A stretch of 64,000 bases of DNA, taken from assembly GCF_000757825.1 (NCBI RefSeq), contig NZ_CP009451.1, positions 4,216,001 to 4,280,000 of the forward strand, written 5' to 3'. A model generated the notes under the pieces. That model did not search any database, was not told where the DNA came from, and saw only the letters and a program-made list of their open reading frames with translations. A program made the position numbers and the translations under genes. Every line of letters starts with the position of its first letter. Within the stretch, counting starts at the first letter, position 1. This document shows, piece after piece, positions 40,059 to 49,944 of this stretch. The DNA is from Cedecea neteri. GTDB lineage: Bacteria; Pseudomonadota; Gammaproteobacteria; Enterobacterales; Enterobacteriaceae.

Positions 40059-40799
40059 ATGCGAAAAATAACCGGGGCGCTTCTGCTCAGCCCGCTGCTG
40101 ATTGCCACCTCCTGCCCGGCGGCCAACTGGTCGCTTGGCGCGCAGGGTGGGCTGTATCAAACCCCTTATCAAACCCGCCATGAGCTGCGCTGGGCGCTGC
40201 CATACGTCGGCTACGACGGCAGAACCTGGTATCTCGACGGGACCGAGGCGGGCTATAACTTCATCAATACCGATACGCTGCTGCTGCGCGCTAAGGTCTA
40301 TTACTACGACACGCTATATCGTGCGGATACCGGGCAAACGCCCGCGCTGCGAGGGCTGAGCAACCGCAACAGCACGATGATGGGCGGTATGACGATGCAG
40401 TACACCACGCCGGTGGGGGCATTTAGCGCCACGATCGCGGGCGATACTCTGGGCGTTAGCAACGGCGTGGTCGCCAATTCAGCCTATATCGCAATGGCGC
40501 AGTGGGGAGACTTCACGCTGGTGCCGGAAGCCGGCATGGACTTTTCTAACGCGCAAAATACGCGTTATTACTATGGCATCTCTGAGAAAGAGTCGGCAAA
40601 AACGGGCCTGGCGACATGGCGTCCGCAAAGCAGCATTGTGCCTTACGCACAGCTGGCGATGAACTATGCCTGGACGCCGCTGTGGAACACCTGGGCACAG
40701 TTCACGCAGCGTTTTTACCCGAGCACGATAAGTGACAGCCCGATGGTGAATAAGAACAACGTGCGGGAGCTAACGGTGGGGATGAGTTATACGTTTTAG
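40059..40799 (+). CDS. MipA/OmpV-family outer-membrane protein
   Basis: This 246-residue protein has a signal peptide (to about residue 21, SCPAA) and a predicted beta-barrel ending in YTF. This fits the MipA/OmpV family, whose members include MltA-interacting scaffold proteins and porin-like proteins. Recognisable family features are the N-terminal LGAQGGLYQTPYQ and YVGYDGRTWYLDG segments. CTGGAG precedes ATG 40059. It follows gsiD by 36 bases on the same strand, so it may be co-expressed with the glutathione importer. Whether it helps substrates cross the outer membrane is inference. Confidence 0.8.
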   Translation: MRKITGALLLSPLLIATSCPAANWSLGAQGGLYQTPYQTRHELRWALPYVGYDGRTWYLDGTEAGYNFINTDTLLLRAKVYYYDTLYRADTGQTPALRGLSNRNSTMMGGMTMQYTTPVGAFSATIAGDTLGVSNGVVANSAYIAMAQWGDFTLVPEAGMDFSNAQNTRYYYGISEKESAKTGLATWRPQSSIVPYAQLAMNYAWTPLWNTWAQFTQRFYPSTISDSPMVNKNNVRELTVGMSYTF

Positions 40800-40861
40800 G
40801 CGATTGCTCGGTGATTATCTCATCGTTATAAATACCCACGATTATGCAAACCCGGATAAAA

Positions 40862-41080
40862 TTCCGTTCACTTCCAGTACAGTTTCATATGCAGTCACTG
40901 CGCCGGTGAAGCGGTAAACCCACCGGCTATGAGAGCCGGGAACAAATCTTCCCCTCACCTCAGCCCTCTCCCCAAAGGGGAGAGGGGGAAAACAGCCAAC
41001 GTAGAACATTTTTTATTCCCTCTCCCTTACAGGGAGAGGGTTAGGGTGAGGGTAAAAATAAGAAGCGAGGCACGGTTCCG
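40862..41080. repeat. shortened relative of the palindromic element, with nested REP units
   Basis: The segment 40862-40910 matches the reverse complement of 8670-8720. Then TGAAGCGGTAAACCCACCGG (40907-40926) and GAGAGCCGGGAACAA (40931-40945) match 8260-8279 and 8389-8403. GAAGCGAGGCACGGTTCCG (41062-41080) matches 8458-8476 with one change. The 105 bases present between the first two blocks at the 8-kb locus are missing here. Two CCCTCTCCC palindromes (40950-40988 and 41017-41052) sit between the last two blocks. This fills most of the gap between the OmpV-like gene and rimO. Confidence 0.7.
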
Positions 41081-41093
41081 ACAGGCAAAAAAA

Positions 41094-42419
41094 TTAAACC
41101 ACTGAACCCCACAGATCGTACTCATCCGCGTTCTCAACCTTCACGCGGACAACGTCGCCTGGCTTCAGCTTCGTTTCGCCGTTCAGGTAAACCGCGCCGT
41201 CGATTTCCGGTGCGTCCGCCATGCTGCGGCCAATAGCCCCTTCTTCGTCTACTTCATCAACCATCACCAGAATCTCGCGGCCCACTTTTTCCTGCAGGCG
41301 CTCGGCGGAGATTTTCTGCTGCAGCTGCATAAAGCGGTTCCAGCGCTCTTCTTTCACCTCTTCCGGTACCTGGTCCGGCAGCTCGTTGGCGGTCGCGCCG
41401 TCAACCGGGCTGTACTTGAAGCAGCCTACGCGATCCAGTCGTGCTTCTTTCAGGAAATCGAGCAGCATCTCGAAGTCTTCTTCGGTTTCACCCGGGAAGC
41501 CAACGATAAAGGTTGAGCGCAGGGTCAGATCCGGGCAGATTTCACGCCATTGCTTGATGCGCTGCAGCTGACGGTCCGCAGAGCCAGGGCGCTTCATCAG
41601 CTTCAGAATGCGCGGGCTGGCGTGCTGCAGCGGGATGTCGAGGTACGGCAGGATTTTGCCTTCCGCCATCAGCGGGATCACATCGTCGACGTGTGGGTAC
41701 GGGTAAACGTAGTGCAGACGAGTCCAGACGCCAAGCTTAGCCAATTGCTCGCACAGGCTAACCATGCTGGTTTTTACCGGCGCGCCGTTCCAGAAACCGG
41801 TGCGGTGCTTAACGTCCACGCCGTAGGCTGAGGTATCCTGGGAGATAACCAGCAGCTCTTTCACGCCGGCTTCCACCAGACGTTTTGCCTCCGCCAGTAC
41901 GTCACCGATTGGACGGCTGTCCAGGTCGCCACGCATGGACGGGATAATGCAGAAGGTGCAGCGATGGTTGCAGCCTTCGGAAATTTTCAGATACGCGTAG
42001 TGGCGCGGCGTCAGCTTCACGCCCTGTTCCGGCACCAGGCTCAGGAACGGGTTGTGCTGAGGTTTTGGCACGTAGTGGTGAACATGCTCCAGAACCTGCT
42101 CGTAGCTGTGCGGGCCGGTAATTTCCAGCACTTTCGGATGCACTTCACGGATCTGATCCACTTTGGCACCCAGGCAGCCGGTGACAATCACCTTACCGTT
42201 TTCGTTCAGCGCTTCGCCGATGGCTTCCAGAGATTCCTGCACGGCGCTGTCGATAAAGCCGCAGGTGTTGACGATAACCATGTCGGCGTCGTCGTAGCTT
42301 GGCACCACGTCATAACCTTCGGTGCGCAGTTCAGTCAGGATGCGTTCGGAGTCCACGAGATTTTTCGGGCAGCCGAGGGAGACAAACCCGATACGGGGCT
42401 GTTGGGTTACATTGCTCAT
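41094..42419 (-). CDS. rimO: ribosomal protein uS12 methylthiotransferase RimO
   Basis: RimO is a radical-SAM enzyme that adds a methylthio group to an aspartate of ribosomal protein S12. The 441-residue protein has the N-terminal methylthiotransferase domain (about residues 8-125, with cluster cysteines in SLGCPKN, NTCGF and GCLG). The radical-SAM motif CNHRCTFC (about 150-157) and a C-terminal TRAM domain (about 375-441) follow. Length and sequence equal the E. coli protein. A 46-codon ORF lies upstream on the same strand. Confidence 0.96.
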   Translation of the reverse strand: MSNVTQQPRIGFVSLGCPKNLVDSERILTELRTEGYDVVPSYDDADMVIVNTCGFIDSAVQESLEAIGEALNENGKVIVTGCLGAKVDQIREVHPKVLEITGPHSYEQVLEHVHHYVPKPQHNPFLSLVPEQGVKLTPRHYAYLKISEGCNHRCTFCIIPSMRGDLDSRPIGDVLAEAKRLVEAGVKELLVISQDTSAYGVDVKHRTGFWNGAPVKTSMVSLCEQLAKLGVWTRLHYVYPYPHVDDVIPLMAEGKILPYLDIPLQHASPRILKLMKRPGSADRQLQRIKQWREICPDLTLRSTFIVGFPGETEEDFEMLLDFLKEARLDRVGCFKYSPVDGATANELPDQVPEEVKEERWNRFMQLQQKISAERLQEKVGREILVMVDEVDEEGAIGRSMADAPEIDGAVYLNGETKLKPGDVVRVKVENADEYDLWGSVV

Positions 42420-42472
42420 AGCTTAAAAAGTGTTCAATTATTAGAAAGATTAGGGCAGCGATTCTACAGAGG

Positions 42473-42613
42473 TTAGTCGGGAATTTGTACTGGAGAATTG
42501 CAGCTCGCATTTTGTGCTTTTTTAGCGTCGTCGGCGGACATCCCTTTAACCATCGGCTTTGTGTGAAAGTTATCCAGCCATAAACCCCGTTTTATCACTC
42601 CGATTAATCCCAT
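42473..42613 (-). CDS. possible small protein upstream of rimO (46 aa)
   Basis: An ATG at 42613 opens a 46-codon frame ending at TAA (42473-42475), 53 bases before the rimO start and on the same strand. The predicted peptide is basic and then polar, with IKRGLWLDNFHTKP followed by MVKGMSADDAKKAQN. AAGGAG lies 15 bases upstream of the ATG, rather far; GTG 42598 or the internal ATG codons are alternatives. I do not recognise the family. Codon choice looks protein-like, but a chance ORF or a leader cannot be excluded. The remaining bases of this 334-base gap hold the inverted repeat listed next. Confidence 0.4.
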   Translation of the reverse strand: MGLIGVIKRGLWLDNFHTKPMVKGMSADDAKKAQNASCNSPVQIPD

Positions 42614-42683
42614 TGCAGATTTTAATTTCTCCTTAAATCAACTACCTGAACATACCACTAAAATTGGTAGGTTTTGTGATAAC

Positions 42684-42718
42684 GATCGTTTTTATTTGAT
42701 TGATTGATAAAAACGATC
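42684..42718. promoter_or_regulatory. 12-bp perfect inverted repeat before the EAL-like gene
   Basis: GATCGTTTTTAT and ATAAAAACGATC face each other across 11 AT-rich bases, 35 bases before the start codon. It may be an operator or an RNA hairpin masking the ribosome site; the regulator is unknown. Confidence 0.5.
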
Positions 42719-42753
42719 AATTATCAGTAAGTTACAAAAATAAGGGAATATAA

Positions 42754-43338
42754 ATGAACATGCAGCATTGGGCGCTGCCGATTTCCACTCTGGATGGGCA
42801 ACTTTTAGGCGTTGAGCTCGAAACCCGCGTTGAAGTTAACGGCTGTCGGATGTTAATCGCTCACGGAATGAAAGAAACGATTTTCCACCACTCTCTGCGT
42901 GAGGCGCAAAGCGACTGGCTGGAGAAAAAAGCCGGCTGGTTTACCGATAACAATCTTTTTTGCGTGGTGAAGGGAGAACCCGGCTGTCTCGAACACGCGT
43001 TGCCGTTTATGAAATTTTTTAGCAACTCTCGTGCAGAGCGCCCGTCATCGGGATTTTGGGTCGATGATATGGGCGGCAGAAACAGCAGCGCGCTGCCTCT
43101 GTTTACCGAGGGCTGCGAATGCGTTCGCTTCAACAAATCTTTTACCGAGCTGAATATTAGCCGGGCTATTTTCCCCGTGCTGCTGGAAAACGTTCGGCGT
43201 CACTGCAAGAAGATAATCGTGCCGGTCTCCTCCCGGCAGTATCACGGCATGCTGAGCAAAGCCGGGGTCTGGGCGGTGCAGGGGCAATATCGACCGGTCC
43301 ACTTTAGCCACTGCGAGCTTCTACTTTCCCGGCGCTGA
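42754..43338 (+). CDS. degenerate EAL-domain protein
   Basis: This 194-residue cytoplasmic protein aligns by eye with a short EAL (cyclic-di-GMP phosphodiesterase) domain. PISTLDGQLLGVELETRV corresponds to the EAL-motif strand, FWVDDMGGRNSS to the DDFG loop, and CVRFNKSFTE to the KIDRSF strand. IIVPVSSRQ...GVWAVQGQY corresponds to the AEGVE and QGY regions. Key catalytic residues are changed: EAL is ELE, the Lys of the K-x-D strand is Arg and its Asp is Asn, and the glutamate of AEGVE is lost. It is therefore probably a non-catalytic regulator, comparable in kind to YdiV. E. coli has yliE (EAL) and bssR near this position, but this is neither. Assignment is moderate. Confidence 0.6.
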   Translation: MNMQHWALPISTLDGQLLGVELETRVEVNGCRMLIAHGMKETIFHHSLREAQSDWLEKKAGWFTDNNLFCVVKGEPGCLEHALPFMKFFSNSRAERPSSGFWVDDMGGRNSSALPLFTEGCECVRFNKSFTELNISRAIFPVLLENVRRHCKKIIVPVSSRQYHGMLSKAGVWAVQGQYRPVHFSHCELLLSRR

Positions 43339-43440
43339 CGATTAAAACTGTTCCCGGTAACAATTTTCTGCACCGGGTCACAGATTCAGCCATTGAGGAT
43401 TGTGGCCCCGAATTTTGTTTTATATAACGAACTCACATTA

Positions 43441-43473
43441 AGGACGTCATCGGGCCAGACCTGAGCGAAACCT
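43441..43473 (+). promoter_or_regulatory. BglG-type ribonucleic antiterminator (RAT)
   Basis: The segment starts AGGACGTCATCGGG and ends GAGCGAAACCT. TCGGG pairs with CCTGA (one wobble) around CCAGA, with the GGA..GT and GAAACC sides forming the internal loop and base as in known RATs. Its 3' end shares bases 43469-43473 with the terminator stem, so the two structures are mutually exclusive. Confidence 0.7.
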
Positions 43474-43525
43474 GACCAGCAGCATGTTGCATTACGCCGA
43501 CATGCTGCTGGTCAGGTTTTTTTTT
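43469..43525 (+). terminator. conditional leader terminator of the bgl-type operon
   Basis: Arms 43469-43487 and 43500-43518 are a perfect 19-bp palindrome with a 12-base loop, followed by nine T. It lies 42 bases before the PTS gene and overlaps the RAT, so transcription should stop unless the BglG-type protein binds. Confidence 0.92.
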
Positions 43526-43567
43526 GGCCCGGATATAACAAGACTCGCTGAGTGAAAGGTAAAAAAT

Positions 43568-45430
43568 ATGAATATCAAAGCATTAGCTGAAGATGTTTTA
43601 CGGCTGGTCGGCGGCGAGAGCAACGTCGTCACGGTGGTGCACTGCGCGACCCGGCTACGTTTTTCTCTGCGCGATATCGGGCATGTGGATATCGCGGCGC
43701 TTGAACGTCTGGACGGGGTTATCACCACGATGCAGGCTTCCGGGCAATTCCAGGTGGTTATCGGTAACCGGGTCGCGGAGGTTTATCGCCAGATAGGCGA
43801 GATTTCGTCTTTGCTGGACGACAGCCGTTCCGAGCGGCAAAGCAGCCAGTCTAGCCGCACCAATATCTTCAGCAAAATGATCGACATTATTTCGTCGATT
43901 TTCACCCCGCTGCTGGGGGCGATGGCCGCCTCGGGCGTACTGAAAGGGTTGCTCAGCATCGCGTTAAGCGAAGGCTGGATGAGCAAAACGGAAAGCACCT
44001 ACATCATTTTAGCGGCGGCGGCAGACAGCCTGTTTTACTTCCTGCCAATCATGCTGGCTATTACCACCGCGCGAAAATTTCAGGGCAATATCTACGTCGC
44101 CGTTTCCATTGCCGGGGCGTTAATTTATCCGTCGATTATCGAACTGTTCAACACCAAAGCGGATGTGAGCTTCGCGGGGATCCCCGTGGTGTTGATGAAG
44201 TACACCTCGACGGTTATCCCGATTATTCTGGCCGTCTGGGTGATGTGCCAGCTGGAGCGGCTGTTCAATAAGTACATCCATGAAACGGTACGCAGCATCG
44301 TGACGCCGTTCCTGCTGCTGGTGATTATGGTGCCGTTGACGCTTATCACCATCGGGCCGATTGGTATTTACACCAGCGAATATGCGGCCAGCTTCTTTGT
44401 CATCGTCTTTGGTTTCAACGCTATCCTGGCCGGGGCGCTGATTGCCGCGGTATGGCAGATCCTGGTCATTTTCGGCATGCACTGGGCCTTTACGCCGGTC
44501 ATCATCAACGACATCACGACTATTGGGCGCAGCACGCTGAAGGCGGCCACCGTGCCTGCCGTCTTCGCCCAGGCGGGGGCGGTGCTGGCTGTCATGCTGA
44601 AAACAAAAAATAAGAAAATGAAGGCGCTGGCGGGCAGTACGTTTATTACCGCGCTGTTCGGGATTACTGAACCTGCGGTTTACGGCGTAACGCTCAAGCT
44701 GAAAAGACCTTTTGTCTGCGCCGTGATTGCCGCTGCCGTGGGCGGCGGGATCGTGGGCTACTTTAACAGCGCGGCTATCTCAACCGGGATCCCAAGCCTG
44801 CTGACGCTGCCTATCTTCTATGGCGAAGGTTTTGGCGGCCTGATTCTGGGCATCTGTGTTTCCTTTGTCCTCGCCGCCGTCCTGACCTGGATAGTCGGTT
44901 TTGAGGATATTCCTGAAGATGAGCAGCAGGTTAGCGACGCTGCAATAAAACCCACCCTTACGCAGGCGCCAGCCGTCAACGCAGAGCAGATTACTGCGCC
45001 TATGAGCGGGGAAATTGTTCCGCTCGAACAGGTTAACGATAAGGTCTTTTCGAGCGGCGTTGTGGGCGACGGGCTGGCGATACGCCCGGACGGTAATCAG
45101 GTCTTCTCGCCCGTGGATGGCACCATCTCGGCCACCTTTGACTCCGGTCATGCGCTGCAAATTCTCTCCAGCAGCGGCGCGGAGGTACTGATTCACGTTG
45201 GGCTCGATACCGTTCAGCTCAACGGGGAGCACTACCGCATTCACGTTCGCGAAAGCCAGCAGGTCAAACGCGGCGATCTGCTGCTCGAATTCGATCGCGA
45301 AGCCATAGAAAAGGCGGGCTACGACACCATTACGCCGGTCATCGTTGCCAACGCCGACAGCTATCACCAGCTGCAAAAACAGACGCAATCGCAGGCGCGG
45401 GTCGGCGAAATGCTTCTCTCTTTATCCTGA
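43568..45430 (+). CDS. PTS beta-glucoside-specific EIIBCA
   Basis: This 620-residue permease imports and phosphorylates beta-glucosides using phosphate from HPr. Domain order is B, C, A as in BglF. The EIIB phosphocysteine lies in VVHCATRLRF (about residue 25), and the EIIC membrane part spans about 100-460. The EIIA domain has its phosphohistidine in VLIHVGLDTV (about 545). In BglF-type systems the EII also phosphorylates the antiterminator to keep it inactive without substrate. It is the first gene after the RAT/terminator leader, and the phospho-glucosidase gene follows after 18 bases. Confidence 0.93.
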   Translation: MNIKALAEDVLRLVGGESNVVTVVHCATRLRFSLRDIGHVDIAALERLDGVITTMQASGQFQVVIGNRVAEVYRQIGEISSLLDDSRSERQSSQSSRTNIFSKMIDIISSIFTPLLGAMAASGVLKGLLSIALSEGWMSKTESTYIILAAAADSLFYFLPIMLAITTARKFQGNIYVAVSIAGALIYPSIIELFNTKADVSFAGIPVVLMKYTSTVIPIILAVWVMCQLERLFNKYIHETVRSIVTPFLLLVIMVPLTLITIGPIGIYTSEYAASFFVIVFGFNAILAGALIAAVWQILVIFGMHWAFTPVIINDITTIGRSTLKAATVPAVFAQAGAVLAVMLKTKNKKMKALAGSTFITALFGITEPAVYGVTLKLKRPFVCAVIAAAVGGGIVGYFNSAAISTGIPSLLTLPIFYGEGFGGLILGICVSFVLAAVLTWIVGFEDIPEDEQQVSDAAIKPTLTQAPAVNAEQITAPMSGEIVPLEQVNDKVFSSGVVGDGLAIRPDGNQVFSPVDGTISATFDSGHALQILSSSGAEVLIHVGLDTVQLNGEHYRIHVRESQQVKRGDLLLEFDREAIEKAGYDTITPVIVANADSYHQLQKQTQSQARVGEMLLSLS

Positions 45431-46873
<1,443 letters not shown>

Positions 46874-46934
46874 CCGGACATGGGCGGCAGCGCTGCAAAG
46901 CGGCCGCCCTGAATTGATAACCAGCGAGGTTACG

Positions 46935-47762
46935 GTGATTACCGTTCTAAAAGTTTTGAGCAATAACGCCGTTATTGCCTTAGATGCTAAACACGGTGAA
47001 ATTGTGGCGCTGGGGCGGGGCATTGGCTTTGGCAAACGGGAAGGCGATCCGCTTCCAGCCGAAGGCATTGAGAGCCAGTTCGTCAAGCAAAGCGGCGGGG
47101 TCAACGCGCTGTTAAGCGAACTGGTCAGCTCCATTCCACTGGAATGCCTGTTGATTACGCAAACGGTGCTGCAGCTGGCGCAGCAGCGACTCGCCATTGA
47201 CGTGCAGGAGTCGCTAATTTTTGCGCTTAGCGATCACATAAACTTCGCCGTCCAGCGCCACAGAAAGGGCCACGCAATCAAGAATATGCTGCTGTGGGAC
47301 ATCAAAAAATTCTATGCGCCCGAGTTTGCTCTGGCGCAGGAGGCGGTCGAGTTAATTAACCGCAGGCTGGAGGTCGACCTGCCGGAGGATGAAGCCGGAT
47401 TTATTGCTTTACACCTGGCCAATGCCAAAGTGAACGATATGCAAAGTACCCTGCAAAGCGCCACGATAATCAAAGATATTCTGTCGATCGTTAAATACGA
47501 ACTCAAAATAAAATATGACGAAAACTCGGTTAATTACCAGAGAATGATTACCCATCTTAAGTTTTTCACCCTGCGGATGATGAACAAAAGCCCTGTCAAT
47601 CATAAAGATAAAAGCCTCTATGACGGGATCAAAGAAGCGATGACCCAGTCCTGGCACTGCGCGCTGAAGATCAATGACTATCTCAGTAAGAACTACGCCT
47701 GCCCGCTGACGCTGGATGAAACCATGTTTTTAACGATTCATATCAACCGGCTGCGCGAGTAG
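46935..47762 (+). CDS. BglG/LicT-family transcriptional antiterminator
   Basis: This 275-residue RNA-binding antiterminator has an N-terminal CAT domain (about residues 1-55, with NNAVIALD and GRGIGFGKREGD). Two PRD domains follow (about 65-170 and 170-275), with conserved histidines in SDHINFA, LHLA, MITHLKFF and IHINRLRE. It should bind the RAT at 43441 when dephosphorylated and let transcription pass the leader terminator. I chose GTG 46935, 6 bases after GAGG, to match BglG; the frame opens at a TTG at 46914. Unlike E. coli bglG it is the last gene of the operon. Confidence 0.9.
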   Translation: MITVLKVLSNNAVIALDAKHGEIVALGRGIGFGKREGDPLPAEGIESQFVKQSGGVNALLSELVSSIPLECLLITQTVLQLAQQRLAIDVQESLIFALSDHINFAVQRHRKGHAIKNMLLWDIKKFYAPEFALAQEAVELINRRLEVDLPEDEAGFIALHLANAKVNDMQSTLQSATIIKDILSIVKYELKIKYDENSVNYQRMITHLKFFTLRMMNKSPVNHKDKSLYDGIKEAMTQSWHCALKINDYLSKNYACPLTLDETMFLTIHINRLRE

Positions 47763-47856
47763 GGTGCGGGGCAAATGTAAAATGAGCGGGCGCAAAGATG
47801 GCCCGGCGTACATCTCGGTAGACGCGGCGAAGCTTGAAGCCTGACCAAACCGATCG

Positions 47857-47884
47857 CGGGGAGCCCATCATGCTCCCCGTTTTT
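47857..47884 (+). terminator. terminator of the bgl-type operon
   Basis: CGGGGAGC and GCTCCCCG form an 8-bp stem with a 7-base loop followed by TTTTT, about 95 bases past the antiterminator gene. Confidence 0.9.
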
Positions 47885-47959
47885 AATGTTATGTAAAAGC
47901 GAGCGTCCCGTTTTCCCCGGCGGCTACCCTTAACGGATAGCCAAAACCAGGAGATTGCC

Positions 47960-49078
47960 ATGACGCCGTTCCCGCCCCGCACGCTTATCGCCGCCACGCT
48001 GCTTTTCTCATCCTCTTATACTCTGGCCGCAGAAACCAAAGTCGACGTGCTGCAAACCAACCTGCCTCATCCATGGGCGCTGGACTTTCTGCCCGATAAC
48101 CAGGGCATGCTGATTACCCTTCGCGGCGGGGAGCTGCATCGCTGGCAGCAGGGGAAAGAGTTATCCGCGCCGATTAGCGGCGTGCCTGTAGTTTGGGCTC
48201 ACGGGCAGGGCGGTTTGCTTGACGTGGTGCTGGCGCCTGATTTCGCCAGCAGCCGCCGCGTGTGGCTGAGCTTTGCCGAAGGCGGTAGCGACAATAAAGC
48301 CGGTACCGCCGTGGGATACGGCACTCTGAGTCAGGACATGAAGCGGCTGGAGAACTTTAAAGTTGTGTTCCGCCAGGCGCCAAAACTCTCCACCGGAAAC
48401 CACTTCGGCGGGCGGATGGCGTTCGACGGGAAAGGTCACCTCTTTATCGCCCTCGGTGAAAACAACGCACGCGCCACCGCGCAGGATCTCGATAAGCTGC
48501 AGGGCAAAGTTGTGCGCCTCAACGCCGACGGTTCTGTGCCGCAGGACAACCCGTTTGTGGGCAGGCAGGGCGTCCGGCCGGAAATATGGTCTTACGGTCA
48601 CCGCAACCCGCAGGGGTTAGCGATTAACCCGGCCAACGGCGAGCTGTGGTTAAACGAGCACGGGCCGCGAGGCGGGGACGAAATCAATATCCCGGCCGCC
48701 GGGAAAAACTACGGCTGGCCGCTTGCCACGTGGGGCATTAATTACAGCGGGCTTAAAATTCCTGAAGCGAAGGGTGGGGAGGTCGAAGGCACTGAACAGC
48801 CCGCGCATTACTGGAAAGTTTCCCCGGCGATAAGCGGGATGGCGTTTTATCAGGCCGATACGTTCCCGCAGTGGAAAGGCAAGCTGTTTATCGGCGCGCT
48901 GAAAGAAAAGAACCTGATTGAGCTGACGCTGAACGGCGACAAGGTGACGGGCGAGCAGCGGCTGCTGGACGATCGTAATAAGCGCATCCGCGACGTACGC
49001 GTCGGCCCGGACGGCTATTTGTACGTCCTGACCGACGAGTCTGACGGCGAGTTGCTGAAACTCAGCCCGTCAGCTTAG
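47960..49078 (+). CDS. yliI: PQQ-dependent aldose sugar dehydrogenase YliI
   Basis: YliI is a periplasmic soluble aldose dehydrogenase that oxidises sugars using pyrroloquinoline quinone and calcium. The 372-residue product has a signal peptide (to about residue 24, TLAA) and a six-bladed propeller of the GSDH type. Motifs STGNHFGGRM, NLEN-like ALGENN and NEHGPRGGDE are conserved. It matches E. coli YliI throughout. E. coli makes no PQQ, so the enzyme needs outside cofactor; no pqq genes are in this window. Its end overlaps convergent gstB by 9 bases. Confidence 0.95.
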   Translation: MTPFPPRTLIAATLLFSSSYTLAAETKVDVLQTNLPHPWALDFLPDNQGMLITLRGGELHRWQQGKELSAPISGVPVVWAHGQGGLLDVVLAPDFASSRRVWLSFAEGGSDNKAGTAVGYGTLSQDMKRLENFKVVFRQAPKLSTGNHFGGRMAFDGKGHLFIALGENNARATAQDLDKLQGKVVRLNADGSVPQDNPFVGRQGVRPEIWSYGHRNPQGLAINPANGELWLNEHGPRGGDEINIPAAGKNYGWPLATWGINYSGLKIPEAKGGEVEGTEQPAHYWKVSPAISGMAFYQADTFPQWKGKLFIGALKEKNLIELTLNGDKVTGEQRLLDDRNKRIRDVRVGPDGYLYVLTDESDGELLKLSPSA

Positions 49079-49696
49079 CGGGATCATAATGACTTTCTGG
49101 AACGCCGGGCGCTGGGTCAGTTGCTGATACCAGCGCTGGAGGTTTGGCACCGCATCCCACGGAATATCAAGGTTGAGCAGGCTATAAATTTGCGGGCCGA
49201 AGGCAATATCTGCGGTGCTGAATGCGTCTCCGCCGAGCCACGGCTGTTTTGCCAGCCCGGCATCGGCAATGGCAAACAGCTTGTTACAGGCGACGATACC
49301 ACGCTCAATTTGTTCCTGGCTCCGCTGTTCAGGCGGCAGACGTACCATATTGAAGAAGACGTCGCGGTAAGGGCCGGACACTGCCGTGGCAGACCAGTCC
49401 ATCCATTTTTCCCCTTTGGCGCGATCGGCGGGGGCGTTCACCCACAGCGAGTCACGGCCATATTCTGCGGCCAGGTAACGCACAATGGTATTGGACTCCC
49501 AAAGCGTCAGCCCGTGTGCGTCATCATGAATACACGGCACCAGCCCGTTCGGGTTCATCGCCAGGTATTCTGCGTCGTGCGTCAGGCCAAATTTTCCGCC
49601 TGCGGGAACGGAACGGTATGGCAAGTTCAGCTCTTCCAGACACCACAGCACTTTTTTGACATTGGTGGAATTATCTCTGCCCCAAACGGTAATCAT
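49070..49696 (-). CDS. gstB: glutathione S-transferase GstB (YliJ)
   Basis: This 208-residue cytoplasmic glutathione transferase has an N-terminal thioredoxin-like domain (about residues 1-80, with the cis-Pro segment NGLVPCI and ESNTIVRYL) and a helical C-terminal domain. E. coli GstB detoxifies compounds such as bromoacetate. I chose ATG 49696 (MITVWGRDNSTNVKKVLWCL), preceded by AAGGAA; the frame runs upstream to 49768. The 248-base gap to dacC carries both promoters; I could not identify specific sites. Confidence 0.93.
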   Translation of the reverse strand: MITVWGRDNSTNVKKVLWCLEELNLPYRSVPAGGKFGLTHDAEYLAMNPNGLVPCIHDDAHGLTLWESNTIVRYLAAEYGRDSLWVNAPADRAKGEKWMDWSATAVSGPYRDVFFNMVRLPPEQRSQEQIERGIVACNKLFAIADAGLAKQPWLGGDAFSTADIAFGPQIYSLLNLDIPWDAVPNLQRWYQQLTQRPAFQKVIMIPLS

Positions 49697-49944
49697 GATG
49701 GTTCCTTTTTTTGCAGGTGGACATCGAGTATGCCCGGCTCCGGTCACGAAAACACCACTGTTTCTCAACCAAAGCTAAAAAAATCAGCGTGACGGCGGCA
49801 ACTCGTGCAGATATCGAATAAACTTAAAAAACTTTACCAACTCTATGTTTCTTTAAGTGGATTCGTGCGTTATTACTCACACCCTGACATACGGGTGGCG
49901 GTGCGCACCGTGAATTTTTTAAGAATGGATACTCAGGTGGTTTT

